A DNA stretch of 64,000 nucleotides from Symsagittifera roscoffensis (GCF_963678635.1 NC_087062.1:90187845-90251844); one strand, 5' to 3'; numbered from the stretch's first letter, positions 22,674 to 34,468 are shown. The notes: generated from the sequence alone by a model not told the origin. Translations and numbers: made by a program.

Positions 22674-22997
22674 TACAATTAATCGCATATCTTCCAAGTT
22701 CACGTCATTTGAAATTCTCAAATTATAGAACGACACTAAAGATCTTGATCAGCGTTTAGGAACCCTGCTGTATACAGCAACATGAAATCCCAACATTTTT
22801 TTTGAAAAAACTGCTTTTTCGCATCCCAACATAATTCAGCAAAAAAATGCTCAGCAAAAAATTATACTTGTAGAAGACTTGAAAAAAGTCAAGCTTTGAA
22901 CCGACTCAAAAAAAAGCAATTTTTATGTAGTTCCATATCAAAAACAAAAAAAAACGTTTTTTCGATACAAACTAAAAATTATTCAGGAAACAAAAAA

Positions 22998-23069
22998 CTC
23001 TTCGGCGGGGAATCGAACCCCGGAATCCAACGTGACAGGCTGGGATACTCACCACTATACTACCGAAGA
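22998..23069 (-). tRNA. tRNA-Asp-GTC: tRNA-Asp (GTC)
   Basis: Variable loop ATTC, as at 21,414. Confidence 0.76.
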
Positions 23070-23395
23070 GACACTTCCTCGCATAACATCCAAGTTCATG
23101 TCATTTGAAATTCTCAAGTTACAGAATGACACAATACAACTCGATCAGCGTTCAGGAATCCTGCTGTATACAGCAACATGAAATCCCGAAATTTTTTGTA
23201 AAAAAAAGTGCTTTTTCGCATCCCAACATAGTTTCAGCAAAAAAATGCTCAGCAAAAAACTATACTTGTAGAATACTTGAAAAAAGTCAAGCTTTGAACC
23301 GACTCAAAAAAAAGCAATTTTTATGTAGTTCCATATCAAAAACAAAAAAAAACGTTTTTTCGATACAAACTAAAAATTATTCAGGAAACAAAAAA

Positions 23396-23467
23396 CTCTT
23401 CGGCGGGGAATCGAACCCCGGTCTCCAAAGTGACAGGCTGGGATACTCAACACTATACTACCGAAGA
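23396..23467 (-). tRNA. tRNA-Asp-GTC: tRNA-Asp (GTC)
   Basis: G39T and G19T. Confidence 0.62.
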
Positions 23468-23789
23468 TACACTTCCTCGCATATCTTCCAAATTCATGTC
23501 AATTGAAATTCTCAAGTTACAGAATGACACAATACAACTCGATCAGCGTTCAGGAATCCTGCTGTATACAGCAACATGAAATCCGATCATTTTTTGAAAA
23601 AAGCAGCTTTTTCTCTTCCCAACATAGTCCCAGCAAAAAACTCGGAGCAGAAAGTCATGTTTGTAAGCTATCTGAAACTAAATTTAAGGCTTTGAACCGA
23701 CTGAAAAAAAAACTTCATGTAGTTCCTGTTCAAAGACAAAAAAAAACGTTTTTTTGATACGAACTAAAAATTATTCAGGATTTAAAAAC

Positions 23790-23861
23790 CTCTTCGCCGG
23801 GGAATCCAACCCCGGTCTCCAACGTGACAGGCTGGGATACTCACCACTATACTACCAAAAA
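23790..23861 (-). tRNA. tRNA-Asp (GTC), damaged B box
   Basis: C66G, C56G, C5T and C2T. C56G removes the invariant C of the B box. Confidence 0.45.
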
Positions 23862-24186
23862 TACAGTTCCGAGCATATCTGCCAAGTTAGTGTCATATGA
23901 AATTCTCAAATTACAGAATGACAGAATAGAACTCGATCATCGTAAAGGAACCCTGCTGTATACAGCAACATGGAATCTCAGCATTTTTGTTTAAAAAAAA
24001 ACTGCTTCTCGCATCCCAACATAGTTTCAGCAAAAAATGCTCAGCAAAAAATTATAATTGTAGAATACTTGAAAAAAATCAAGCTTCGAACCGACTAAAA
24101 AAAAGCAATTTTCATGTAGCTCCATTTCAAAAACAAAAAAAAACGTTTTCTCGATACGAACTAAAATTTTTTCAGGAAACAAAAAC

Positions 24187-24258
24187 CTCTTCGGCGGGGA
24201 ATCAAACCCCGGTCTCCAACGTGACAGGCTGGGATACTCACCACTATACTACCGAAGA
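24187..24258 (-). tRNA. tRNA-Asp-GTC: tRNA-Asp (GTC)
   Basis: C56T in the B box is the only change. Confidence 0.68.
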
Positions 24259-24585
24259 TACACTTCCTTGCATATCTTCCAAATTCATGTCATTTGAAAT
24301 TCTCAAGTTACAGAATGACACAATACAACTCGATCAGCGTTCAGGAATCCTGCTGTATACAGCAACATGAAATCCCGAAATTTTTTGTAAAAAAAACTGC
24401 TTTTTCGCATCCCAACATAGTTTCAGCAAAAAAATGCTCAGCAAAAAATTATACTTGTAAATACTTGAAAAACATCAAGCTTTAAACCGGCTCAAAAAAA
24501 TAAAAATTTTCATGTAGTTCCATATCAAAAACAAAAAAAAAACGTTCTTTCGATACGAACTAAAAATTATTCAGGAAATAAAAAC

Positions 24586-24657
24586 CTCTTCGACGGGGAA
24601 TCGAACCCCGGTCTCCAACGTGACAGGCTGGGATACTCACCACTATACTACCAAAGA
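24586..24657 (-). tRNA. tRNA-Asp-GTC: tRNA-Asp (GTC)
   Basis: C66T and C5T, both still able to wobble-pair. Confidence 0.74.
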
Positions 24658-24977
24658 TACACTTCCTCGCATATCTTCCAAATGCATGTCATTTGAAATT
24701 CTCAAGTTACAGAATGACACAATACAACTCGATCAGCGTTCAGGAATCCTGCTGTATACAGCACATGAAATCCGATCATTTTTTGAAAAAAGCAGCTTTT
24801 TCTCATCCCAACATAGTCCCAGCAAAAAACTCGGAGCAGAAAGTCATGTTTGTAAGCTATCTGAAACTAAATTTTAGGCTTTGAACCGACTGAAAAAAAA
24901 ACTTCATGTAGTTCCTGTTCAAAAACAAAAAAAAAACGTTTTTTTGATACGAACTAAAAATTATTCAGACAAAAAAC

Positions 24978-25049
24978 CTCTTCGGCGGGTAATCGAACCC
25001 CGGTCTCCAACGCGACAGGCTGGGATACTCACCACTATACTACCGAACA
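24978..25049 (-). tRNA. tRNA-Asp-GTC: tRNA-Asp (GTC)
   Basis: C61A, A37G and C2G. Confidence 0.58.
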
Positions 25050-25359
25050 TACAATTAATCGCATATCTTCCAAGTTCAGGTCATTTGAAATTCTCAAATT
25101 ATAGAACGACACTAAAGATCTTGATCAGCGTTTAGGAACCCTGCTGTATACAGCAACATGAAATCCCAACATTTTTTCTTTAAAAACTGCTTTTTCGCAT
25201 CCCAACATAATTCAGCAAAAAAATTATACTTGTAGAATACTTGAAAAAATCAAGCTTTGAAGCGACTTAAAAAAAAGCAATTTTTATGTAGTTCCATATC
25301 AGAAACAAAAAAAAAACGTTTTTTCGATACAAACTAAAAATTATTCAGGAAATAACAAA

Positions 25360-25431
25360 CTCTTCGGCGGGGAATCGAACCCCGGAATCCAACGTGACAG
25401 GCTGCGATACTCACCACTATACTACCGAAGA
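25360..25431 (-). tRNA. tRNA-Asp-GTC: tRNA-Asp (GTC)
   Basis: A46T, G45T and C27G, with a T3 stop. Closest relative of the copy at 49,671. Confidence 0.62.
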
Positions 25432-25756
25432 TTCACTTCCTCGCATAACATCCAAGTTCAGGTCATTTGAAATTCTCAAGTTACAGAATGACACAATACA
25501 ACACGATCAGCGTTCAGGAATCCTGCTGTATACAGCAACATGAAATCCCGAAATTTTTTGTAAAAAAACTGCTTTTTCGCATCCCAACATAGTTTCAGCA
25601 AAAAAATGCTCAGCAAAAAACTATACTTGTAGAATACTTGAAAAAAATCAAGCTTTGAACCGACTAAAAAAAAGCAATTTTCATGTAGTTTTAGTTCAAA
25701 AACAAAAAAAAAAACGTTTTTTCGATACGAACTAAAAATTATCAGGAAATAAAAAC

Positions 25757-25828
25757 CTCTTCGGAGGCGAATCGAACCCCGGTCTCCTACGTGACAGGCT
25801 GCGATACTCACCACTATACTACCGAAGA
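25757..25828 (-). tRNA. tRNA-Asp-GTC: tRNA-Asp (GTC), diverged
   Basis: G65T, C62G, T41A and C27G. Confidence 0.5.
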
Positions 25829-26153
25829 TTCACTTCCTCGCATAACATCCAAGTTCAGGTCATTTGAAATTCTCAAGTTACAGAATGACACAATACAACT
25901 CGATCAGCGTTCAGGAATCCTGCTGTATACAGCAACATGAAATCCCGAAATTTTTTGTAAAAAAACTGCTTTTTCGCATCCCAACATAGTTTCAGCAAAA
26001 AAATGCTCAGCAAAAAACTATACTTGTAGAATACTTGAAAAAAATCAAGCTTTGAACCGGCTCAAAAAAATAAAAAATTTTATGTAGTTCCATATCAAAA
26101 ACAAAAAAAACGTTTTTTCGATACAAACTAAAAATTATTCGGGATATCAAAAC

Positions 26154-26225
26154 CTCTTCGGCGGGGAATCGAACCCCGGTCTCCAAAGTGACAGGCTGGG
26201 ATACTCACCACTATACTACCGAAGA
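26154..26225 (-). tRNA. tRNA-Asp-GTC: tRNA-Asp (GTC)
   Basis: G39T is the only change. Confidence 0.74.
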
Positions 26226-26549
26226 TACACTTCCTCGCATATCTTCCAAATTCATGTCAATTGAAATTCTCAAGTTACAGAATGACACAATACAACTCGA
26301 TCAGCGTTCAGGAATCCTGCTGTATACAGCAACATGAAATCCGATCATTTTTTGAAAAAAGCAGCTTTTTCTCTTCCCAACATAGTCCCAGCAAAAAACT
26401 CGGAGTAGAAAGTCATGTTTGTAAGCTATCTGAAACTAAATTTAAGGCTTTGAACCGACTGAAAAAAAAAACTTCATGTAGTTCCTGTTCAAAAACAAAA
26501 AAAAAACGTTTTTTTGATACGAACTAAAAATTATTCAGGATTTAAAAAC

Positions 26550-26621
26550 CTCTTCGCCGGGGAATCCAACCCCGGTCTCCAACGTGACAGGCTGGGATAC
26601 TCACCACTATACTACCGAAAA
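26550..26621 (-). tRNA. tRNA-Asp (GTC), damaged B box
   Basis: C66G, C56G and C2T; same subfamily as 23,790. Confidence 0.48.
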
Positions 26622-26947
26622 TACAGTTTCGAGCATATCTGCCAAGTTAGTGTCATATGAAATTCTCAAACTACAGAATGACAGAATAGAACTCGATCAT
26701 CGTTTAGGAACCCTGCTGTATACAGCAACATGGAATCTCAACATTTTTGTAAAAAAAACTGCTTTTCGCATCCCAACATAGTTTCAGCAAAAAAATGCTC
26801 AGCAAAAAATTATACTTGTAGAATACTTGAAAAAAATCAAGCTTTGAACCGGCTCAAAAAAATAAAACTTTTCATGTAGTTCCATATCAAAAACAAAAAA
26901 AAAACGTTTTTTCGATACGAACTAAAAATTATTCAGGGAATAAAAAC

Positions 26948-27019
26948 CTCTTCGGCGGGGAATCGAACCCCGGTCTCCAACGTGACAGGCTGGGATACTC
27001 ACCACTATACTACCGAAGA
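26948..27019 (-). tRNA. tRNA-Asp-GTC: tRNA-Asp (GTC), consensus copy
   Basis: Identical to the consensus, with a T5 stop. Confidence 0.92.
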
Positions 27020-27346
27020 TACACTTCCTCGCATATCTTCCAAATTCATGTTATTTGAAATTCTCAAGTTACAGAATGACACAATACAACTTGATCAGCG
27101 TTCAGGAATCCTGCTGCATACAGCAACATGAAATCCGATCATTTTTTGAAAAAAGCAGCTTTTTCTCATCCCAACATAGTCCCAGCAAAAAACTCGGAGC
27201 AGAAAGTCATGTTTGTAAGCTATCTGAAACTAAATTTAAGGCTTTGAACCGACTGAAAAAAAAACAAACTTCATGTAGTTCCTGTTCAAAAACAAAAAAA
27301 AAACATTTTTTCGATACGAACTAAAAATTATTCAGGGAATAAAAAC

Positions 27347-27418
27347 CTCTTCGGCGGGGAATCGAACCCCGGTCTCCAACGTGACAGGCTGGGATACTCA
27401 CCACTATACTACCGAAGA
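27347..27418 (-). tRNA. tRNA-Asp-GTC: tRNA-Asp (GTC), consensus copy
   Basis: Identical to the consensus; two consensus copies stand side by side here. Confidence 0.92.
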
Positions 27419-27741
27419 TACACTTCCTCGCATAACTTCCAAGTTCATGTCATTTGAAATTCTCAAGTTACAGAATGACACAATACAACTCGATCAGCGT
27501 TCAGGAATCCTGCTGTATACAGCAACATGAAATCCCGAAATTTTTTGTAAAAAAACTGCTTTTCGCATCCCAACATAGTTTCAGTAAAAAAATGCTCAGC
27601 AGAAAATTATACTTGTAGAATACTTGAAAAAAATCAAGCTTTGAACCGGCTCAAAAAAATAAAAATTTTCATGTAGTTCCATATCAAAAACAAAAAAAAA
27701 GTTTTTTCGATACGAACTAAAATTATTCAGGAAACAAAAAC

Positions 27742-27813
27742 CTCTTCGGCGGGGAATCGAACCCCGGTCTCCAACGTGACAGGCTGCGATACTCACCACT
27801 ATACTACCGAAGA
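27742..27813 (-). tRNA. tRNA-Asp-GTC: tRNA-Asp (GTC)
   Basis: C27G is the only change. Confidence 0.76.
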
Positions 27814-28137
27814 TACAATTAATCGCATATCTCCCAAATTCATGTCATTTGAAATTCTCAAATTATAGAACGACACTATAGATCTTGATCAGCGTTTAGG
27901 AACCCTGCTGTATACAGCAACATGAAATCCCAACATTTATAAAAAAACTGCTTTTTCGCATCCCAACAAAGTTCCAGCAAAAAAAAATGCTCAGCAAAAA
28001 ATTATACTTGTAAAATACTTGAAAAAAATCAAGCTTTGAACCGACTCAAAAAAATCAATTTTCATTTAGTTCCATATCAAAAACAAAAAAAAAACGTTTT
28101 TTCGATACAAACTAAAAATTATTCAGGAAATAAAAAA

Positions 28138-28209
28138 CTCTTCGGCGGGGAATCGAACCCCGGACTCCACCGTGACAGGCTGGGCTACTCGTCACTATAC
28201 TACCGAAGA
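28138..28209 (-). tRNA. tRNA-Asp-GTC: tRNA-Asp (GTC), D-loop variant
   Basis: A46T, T40G, T25G, T20C and G19A. G19 and the first D-stem pair are lost. First full member of the subfamily seen again at 31,700, 34,469, 35,660 and 38,824. Confidence 0.5.
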
Positions 28210-28536
28210 TACACTTCCTCGCATAACTTCCAAGTTCATGTCATTTGAAATTCTCAAGTTAGAGAATGACACAATACAACTCGATCAGCGTTCAGGAATC
28301 CTGCTGTATACAGCAACATGAAATCCCGAAAATTTTTGTAAAAAAAACAGCTTTTTCGCATCCCAACATAGTTTCAGCAAAAAAATGCTCAGCAAAAAAT
28401 TATACTTGTAGAATACTTGAAAGAAATCAAGCTTTGAACCGGCTCAAAAAAATAAAAATTTTCATGTAGTTCCATATCAAAAACAAAAAAAAACGTTTTT
28501 TCGATACGAACTAAAAATTATTCAGGAAATAAAAAC

Positions 28537-28608
28537 CTCTTCGGCGGGGAATCGAACCCCGGTCTCCAACGTGACAGGCTGGGATACTCACCACTATACT
28601 ACCGAAGA
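28537..28608 (-). tRNA. tRNA-Asp-GTC: tRNA-Asp (GTC), consensus copy
   Basis: Identical to the consensus, with a T5 stop. Confidence 0.92.
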
Positions 28609-28931
28609 TACGCTTCCTCGCATATCTTCCAAATTCATGTCATTTGAAATTCTCAAGTTACAGAATGACACAATACAACTCGATCAGCGTTCAGGAATCC
28701 TGCTGTATACAGCAACATGAAATCCGATCATTTTTTGAAAAAAGCAGCTTTTTCTCATCCCAACATAGTCCCAGCAAAAAACTCGGAGCAGAAAGTCATG
28801 TTTGTAAGCTATCTGAAACTAAATTTAAGGCTTTGAACCGTCTGGAAAAAAAAACTTCATGTAGTTCCTGTTGAAAAACAAAAAAAAACGTTTTTTTGAT
28901 ACGAACTAAAAATTATTCAGGATTTAAAAAC

Positions 28932-29003
28932 TTCTTCGCCGGGGAATCCAACCACGGTCTCCAACATGACAGGCTGGGATACTCACCACTATACTACCGA
29001 AAA
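28932..29003 (-). pseudogene. Degenerate tRNA-Asp copy with A73
   Basis: The discriminator is changed to A. Also C66G, C56G, G51T, C38T and C2T. G73 is a known AspRS identity base, so charging is unlikely. Confidence 0.62.
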
Positions 29004-29331
29004 TACAGTTCCGAGCGTATCTGCCAAGTTAGTGTCGTATGAAATTCTCAAATTACAGAATGACAGAATAGAACTCGATCATCGTTTAGGAACCCTACTG
29101 TATACAGCAACATGGAATCTCAACATTTTTGTAAAAAAAACTGCTTTTCGCATCCCAACATAGTTTCAGCAAAAAAATGCTCAGCAAAAAATTATACTTG
29201 TAGAACACTTGAAAAAAAATCAAGCTTTGGGACCGGCTCAAAAAAATAAAAATTTTCATGTAGTTCCATATCAAAAACAAAAAAAAAACGTTTTTTCGAT
29301 ACGAACTAAAAATTATTCAGGAAATAAAAAC

Positions 29332-29403
29332 CTCTTCGGCGGGGAATCGAACCCCGGTCTCCACCGTGACAGGCTGGGCTACTCGTCACTATACTACCGA
29401 AGA
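29332..29403 (-). tRNA. tRNA-Asp-GTC: tRNA-Asp (GTC), D-loop variant
   Basis: T40G, T25G, T20C and G19A. Confidence 0.52.
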
Positions 29404-29731
29404 TACACTTCCTCGCATAACTTCCGAGTTCATGTCATTTGAAATTCTCAAGTTAGAGAATGACACAATACAACTCGATCAGCGTTCAGGAATCCTGCTG
29501 TATACAGCAACATGAAATCCCGAAAATTTTTGTAAAAAAAACAGCTTTTTCGCATCCCAACATAGTTTCAGCAAAAAAATGCTCAGCAAAAAATTATACT
29601 TGTAGAATACTTGAAAGAAATCAAGCTTTGAACCGGCTCAAAAAAATAAAAATTTTCATGTAGTTCCATATCAAAAACAAAAAAAAAACGTTTTTTCGAT
29701 ACGAACTAAAAATTATTCAGGAAATAAAAAC

Positions 29732-29803
29732 CTCTTCGGCGGGGAATCGAACCCCGGTCTCCAACGTGACAGGCTGGGATACTCACCACTATACTACCGA
29801 AGA
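29732..29803 (-). tRNA. tRNA-Asp-GTC: tRNA-Asp (GTC), consensus copy
   Basis: Identical to the consensus. Block partner of the copy at 28,537. Confidence 0.92.
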
Positions 29804-30123
29804 TACGCTTCCTCGCATATCTTCCAAATTCATGTCATTTGAAATTCTCAAGTTACAGAATGACACAATACAACTCGATCAGCGTTCAGGAATCCTGCTG
29901 TATACAGCAACATGAAATCCGATCATTTTTTGAAAAAAGCAGCTTTTTCTCAGCCCAACATAGTCCCAGCAAAAAACTCGGAGCAGAAAGTCATGTTTGT
30001 AAGCTATCTGAAACTAAATTTAAGGCTTTGAACCGTCTGAAAAAAAAACTTCATGTAGTTCCTGTTGAAAATAAAAAAAACGTTTTTTTGATACGAACTA
30101 AAAATTATTCAGGATTTAAAAAC

Positions 30124-30195
30124 TTCTTCGCCGGGGAATCCAACCACGGTCTCCAACGTGACAGGCTGGGATACTCACCACTATACTACCGAAAA
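30124..30195 (-). pseudogene. Degenerate tRNA-Asp copy with A73
   Basis: G73A, C66G, C56G, G51T and C2T. Block partner of the copy at 28,932. Confidence 0.62.
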
Positions 30196-30525
30196 TACAG
30201 TTCCGAGCGTATCTGCCAAGTTAGTGTCGTATGAAATTCTCAAATTACAGAATGACAGAATAGAACTCGATCATCGTTTAGGAACCCTGCTGTATACAGC
30301 AACATGGAATCTCAACTTTTTTGTTAAAAAAAACTGCTTTTCGCATCCCAACATAGTTTCAGCAAAAAATGCTCAGCAAAAAATTATACTTGTAGAATAC
30401 TTGAAAAAAATCAAGCTTTGAACCGGCTCAAAAAAATAAAAAAAAATTTTCATGCAGTTCCATATATCAAAACAAAAAAAAACGTTTTTTCGATACGAAC
30501 TAAAAATTATTCAGGAAATAAAAAC

Positions 30526-30597
30526 CTCTTCGGCTGGGAATCGAACCCCGGTCTCCAACGTGACAGGCTGGGATACTCACCACTATACTACCGAAGA
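30526..30597 (-). tRNA. tRNA-Asp-GTC: tRNA-Asp (GTC)
   Basis: C64A is the only change. Confidence 0.75.
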
Positions 30598-30922
30598 TAC
30601 ACTTCCTCGCATATCTTCCAAATTCATGTCATTTGAAATTCTCAAGTTACAGAATGACACAATACAACTCGATCAGCGTTCAGGAATCCTGCTGTATACA
30701 GCAACATGAAATCCGATCATTTTTTGAAAAAAGCAGCTTTTTCTCATCCCAACATAGGCCCAGCAAAAAACTCGGAGCAGAAAGTCATGTTTGTAAGCTA
30801 TCTGAAACTAAATTTAAGGCTTTGAACCAACTGAAAAAAAAAAAAACTTCATGTAGTTCCTGTTCAAAAACAAAAAAAAAACGTTTTTTCGATACGAACT
30901 AAAAATTATTCAGAAAAGAAAC

Positions 30923-30998
30923 CTCTTCGGCGGGCGGGGATTCGAACCCCGGTCTCCAACGTCTCAGGCTGGGATACTCGTCACTATACTACCGAATA
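30923..30998 (-). pseudogene. tRNA-Asp-derived copy with anticodon GAG and 4-nt insertion
   Basis: Four extra bases (a doubled CGGG segment) fall between the T stem and the acceptor, giving 76 nt. C36G and T35A make the anticodon GAG (Leu). Also T59A, T20C, G19A and C2A. Confidence 0.6.
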
Positions 30999-31324
30999 TA
31001 CACTTCCTCGCATAACTTCCAAGTTCATGTCATTTGAAATTCTCAAGTTACAGAATGACACAATACAACTCGATCAGCGTTCAGGAATCCTGCTGTATAC
31101 AGCAACATGAAATCCGATCATTTTTTGAAAAAAGCAGCTTTTTCTCATCCCAACATAGTCCCAGCAAAAAACTCGGAGCAGAAAGTCATGTTTGTAAGCT
31201 ATCTGAAACTAAATTTAAGGCTTTGAACCGACTGAAAAAAAAACAAACTTCATGTAGTTCCTGTTCAAAAACAAAAAAAAACGTTTTTTTTTAATACGAA
31301 CTAAAAATTATTCAGAAAAGAAAC

Positions 31325-31396
31325 CTCTTCGGCGGGGAATCGAACCCCGGTCTCCAACGTGACAGGCTGGGATACTCACCACTATACTACCGAAGA
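31325..31396 (-). tRNA. tRNA-Asp-GTC: tRNA-Asp (GTC), consensus copy
   Basis: Identical to the consensus. T3 follows directly, with a T4 run a few bases later. Confidence 0.9.
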
Positions 31397-31699
31397 TACA
31401 ATTAATCGCATATCTTCCAAATTCATGTCATTTGAAATTCTCAAATTATAGAACGACACTATAGATCTTGATCAGCGTTTAGGAACCCTAAATCCCAACA
31501 TTTAAAAAAAAAACTGCTTTTTCGCATGCCAACATAGTTCCAGCAAAAAAATGCTCAGCAAAAAATTATACTTGTAAAATACTTGAAAAAAATCAAGCTT
31601 TGAACCGACTCAAAAAAATCAATTTTCATTTAGTTCCATATCAAAAACAAAAAAAAAACGTTTTTTCGTTACGAACAAAAAATTATTCAGGAAAAAAAA

Positions 31700-31771
31700 C
31701 TCTTCGGCGGGGAATCGAACCCCGGACTCCACCGTGACAGGCTGGGCTACTCGTCACTATACTACCGAAGA
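31700..31771 (-). tRNA. tRNA-Asp-GTC: tRNA-Asp (GTC), D-loop variant
   Basis: Same five changes as at 28,138, followed by a long T run. Confidence 0.5.
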
Positions 31772-32101
31772 TACACTTCCTCGCATAACTTCCAAGTTCA
31801 TGTCATATGAAATTCTCAAATTATAGAACGACACAATAGAGTTCGATCAGCGTTAAGGAACTCCTCTGGATACAGCAACATGAAATCACAACATTTTTTG
31901 TAACAAAAAAACTGCTTTTTCGCATCCCAACATAGTTTCAGCAAAAAAATGCTCAGCAAAAAACAATACTTGTAGAATACTTGAAAAAAATCAAGCTTTG
32001 AACCGACTAAAAAAAAAAGCAATTTTCATGTAGTTCCATATCAAAAACAAAAAAAAAACGTTTTTTCGATACGAACTAAAATTTACTCAGGAAATAAAAA
32101 C

Positions 32102-32173
32102 CTCTTCGCCGGGGAATCGAAACCCGGTCTCCAACGTGACAGGCTGGGATACTCACCACTATACTACCGAAGA
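32102..32173 (-). tRNA. tRNA-Asp-GTC: tRNA-Asp (GTC)
   Basis: C66G and G53T. Confidence 0.62.
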
Positions 32174-32498
32174 TACACTTCCTCGCATATTTTCCAAATT
32201 CATGTCATTTGAAATTCTCAAGTTACAGAATGACACAATACAACTCGATCAGCGTTCAGGAATCCTGCTGTATACAGCAACATGAAATCCGATCATTTTT
32301 TGAAAAAAGCATCTTTTTCTCATCCCAACATAGTCCCAGCAAAAAACTCGCAGCAGAAAGTCATGTTTGTAAGCTATCTGAAACTAAATTTAAGGCTTTG
32401 AACCAACTGAAAAAAAAAAAAACTTCATGTAGTTCCTGTTCAAAAACAAAAAAAAAACGTTTTTTCGATAAGAACTAAAAATTATTCAGAAAAGAAAC

Positions 32499-32570
32499 CT
32501 CTTCGGCGGGGATTCGAACCCCGGTCTCCAACGTGACAGGCTGGGATACTCGTCACTATACTACCGAAGA
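32499..32570 (-). tRNA. tRNA-Asp-GTC: tRNA-Asp (GTC)
   Basis: T59A (B box still fits), T20C and G19A. Confidence 0.62.
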
Positions 32571-32893
32571 TACACTTCCTCGCATAACTTCCAAGTTCAT
32601 GTCATTTGAAATTCTCAAGTTACAGAATGACACAATACAACTCGATCAGCGTTCAGGAATCCTGCTGTATACAGCAACATGAAATCCGATCATTTTTTGA
32701 AAAAAGCAGCTTTTTCTCATCCCAACACAGTCCCAGCAAAAAACTCGGAGCAGAAAGTCATGTTTGTAAGCTATCTGAAACTAAATTTAAGGCTTTGAAC
32801 CAACTGAAAAAAAAAACTTCATTTAGTTCCATATCAAAAACAAAAAAAAACGTTTTTTCGATACGAACAAAAAATTATTCAGGAAACAAAAAA

Positions 32894-32965
32894 ATCTTGG
32901 GCGGGTAATCGAACCCCGGCTTCCAACGTGACAGGCTGCGATACTCACCACTATACTACCGAATA
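32894..32965 (-). pseudogene. Degenerate tRNA-Asp copy with T73
   Basis: The discriminator is T. Also G68C, C61A, A46G, G45A, C27G and C2A. Confidence 0.6.
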
Positions 32966-33300
32966 TACAGTTCAGCGCATCTTTTCCAAGTTCGCAAGTT
33001 CGTGTCATATGAAATTTTCAAATTATAGAACGACACAATAGAGTTCGATCAGCGTTAAGGAACCCTGCTGTATACAGCAACATGAAATCCCAACATTTTA
33101 GGTTAAAAAATGCTTTTTTGCATCCCAACATAGTTCCAGCAAAAAAATGCTCAGCAAAAAATTATATTTGTAAAACATTTGAAAAGAAAACAAGCTATTA
33201 ACCGACTGAAAACTAAAAGCAATTTTCAAGTAGTTCCACTTCAGAAACAAAAAAAAACGTTTTTTCGATACGAACTAAAAATCAATCAGGAGTTCAAAAC

Positions 33301-33372
33301 CTCTTCGGCGGGGAATCGAACTCCGGTCTCCAACGTGACAGGCTGGGATACTTACCACTATACTTCCGAAGC
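33301..33372 (-). tRNA. tRNA-Asp-GTC: tRNA-Asp (GTC), distal type
   Basis: G52A, G20aA, T8A and T1G, identical to the copy at 48,888. Confidence 0.5.
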
Positions 33373-33695
33373 TAACCGTTCCGAGCATATCGGCCAAGTT
33401 CGAGTCATATGAAATTCTCAAATTAAAGAATGACACAAAAGAACTCGATCAGCGCTCAGGAATCCTGCTGTATACAGCAACATGATATCCGATCATTTTT
33501 TGAAAAAGCAGCTTTTTCTCATCCCAACATAGTCCCAGCAAAAAACTCGGAGCAGAAAGTCATGTTTGTAAGCTATCTGAAACTAAATTTAAGGCTTTGA
33601 ACCAACTGAAAAAAAAAACTTCAAGTAGTTCCTGTTCAAAAACAAAAAAAAAAACGTTTTTTCGATACGAACTAAAAATTATTCAGAAAAGAAAC

Positions 33696-33767
33696 CTCTT
33701 CGTCGGGGAATCGAACCCCGGTCTCCAACGTGACAGGCTGGGATACTCGTCACTATACTACCGAAGA
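33696..33767 (-). tRNA. tRNA-Asp-GTC: tRNA-Asp (GTC)
   Basis: C66A, T20C and G19A. Confidence 0.58.
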
Positions 33768-34094
33768 TACACTTCCTCGCATAACTTCCAAGTTCATGTC
33801 ATTTGAAATTCTCAAGTTACAGAATGACACAATACAACTCGATCAGCGTTCAGGAATCCTGCTGCATACAGCAACATGAAATCCGATTATTTTTTGAAAA
33901 AAGCAGCTTTTTCTCATCCCAACATAGTCCCAGCAAAAAACTCGGAGCAGAAAGTCATGTTTGTAAGCTATCTGAAACTAAATTTAGGGCTTTGAACCGA
34001 CTGAAAAAAAAAACAAACTTCATGTAGTTCATGTTCAAAAACAAAAAAAAAACGTTTTTTTTAATACGAACTAAAAATTATTCAGAAAAGAAAC

Positions 34095-34166
34095 CTCTTC
34101 GGCGGGGAATCGAACCCCGGTCTCCAACGTGATAGGCTGGGATACTCACCACTATACTACCGCAAA
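34095..34166 (-). tRNA. tRNA-Asp with anticodon ATC
   Basis: G34A gives ATC, which would still read an Asp codon. T4G and C2T lie in the acceptor. Confidence 0.58.
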
Positions 34167-34468
34167 TACAAGTAATCGCATATCTTCCAAATTCATGTCA
34201 TTTGAAATTCTCAAATTATAGAACGACACTATAGATCTTGATCAGCGTTTAGGAACCCTGAATCCCAACATTTAAAAAAAACTGCTTTTTCGCATGCCAA
34301 CATAGTTCCAGCAAAAAAATGCTCAGCAAAAAATTAAACTTGTAAAATACTTGAAAAAAATCAAGCTTTGAACCGACTCAAAAAAATCAACTTTCATTTA
34401 GTTCCATATCAAAAACAAAAAAAAACATTTTTTCGATACGAACAAAAAATTATTCAGGAAATAAAAAA

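Larger units (their letters stand above)
21694..23274. repeat. Four-unit block, copy 2 of 2 (1,584-bp period)
   Basis: Partner of 20,110-21,690. One visible difference is C48G, present in the first copy's A37G tRNA but not in this one's. Confidence 0.88.
28150..29320. repeat. Three-unit block, copy 1 of 2 (~1,194-bp period)
   Basis: The unit order (D-loop variant, consensus, G73A degenerate copy) recurs about 1,194 bp later. Boundaries are approximate. Confidence 0.75.
29344..30510. repeat. Three-unit block, copy 2 of 2 (~1,194-bp period)
   Basis: Partner of 28,150-29,320, sharing the G73A, C66G, C56G, G51T, C2T degenerate tRNA. Confidence 0.75.
32880..33520. repeat. Island of distal-type units inside the 28-40 kb domain
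   Basis: The spacer and tRNA at 33,170-33,375 nearly match 48,760-48,960 and resemble 61,090-61,290. The next spacer (33,390-33,520) matches units at 43.7-46.1 kb, including GATATCCGATC and GCGCTCAGG. Confidence 0.82.
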
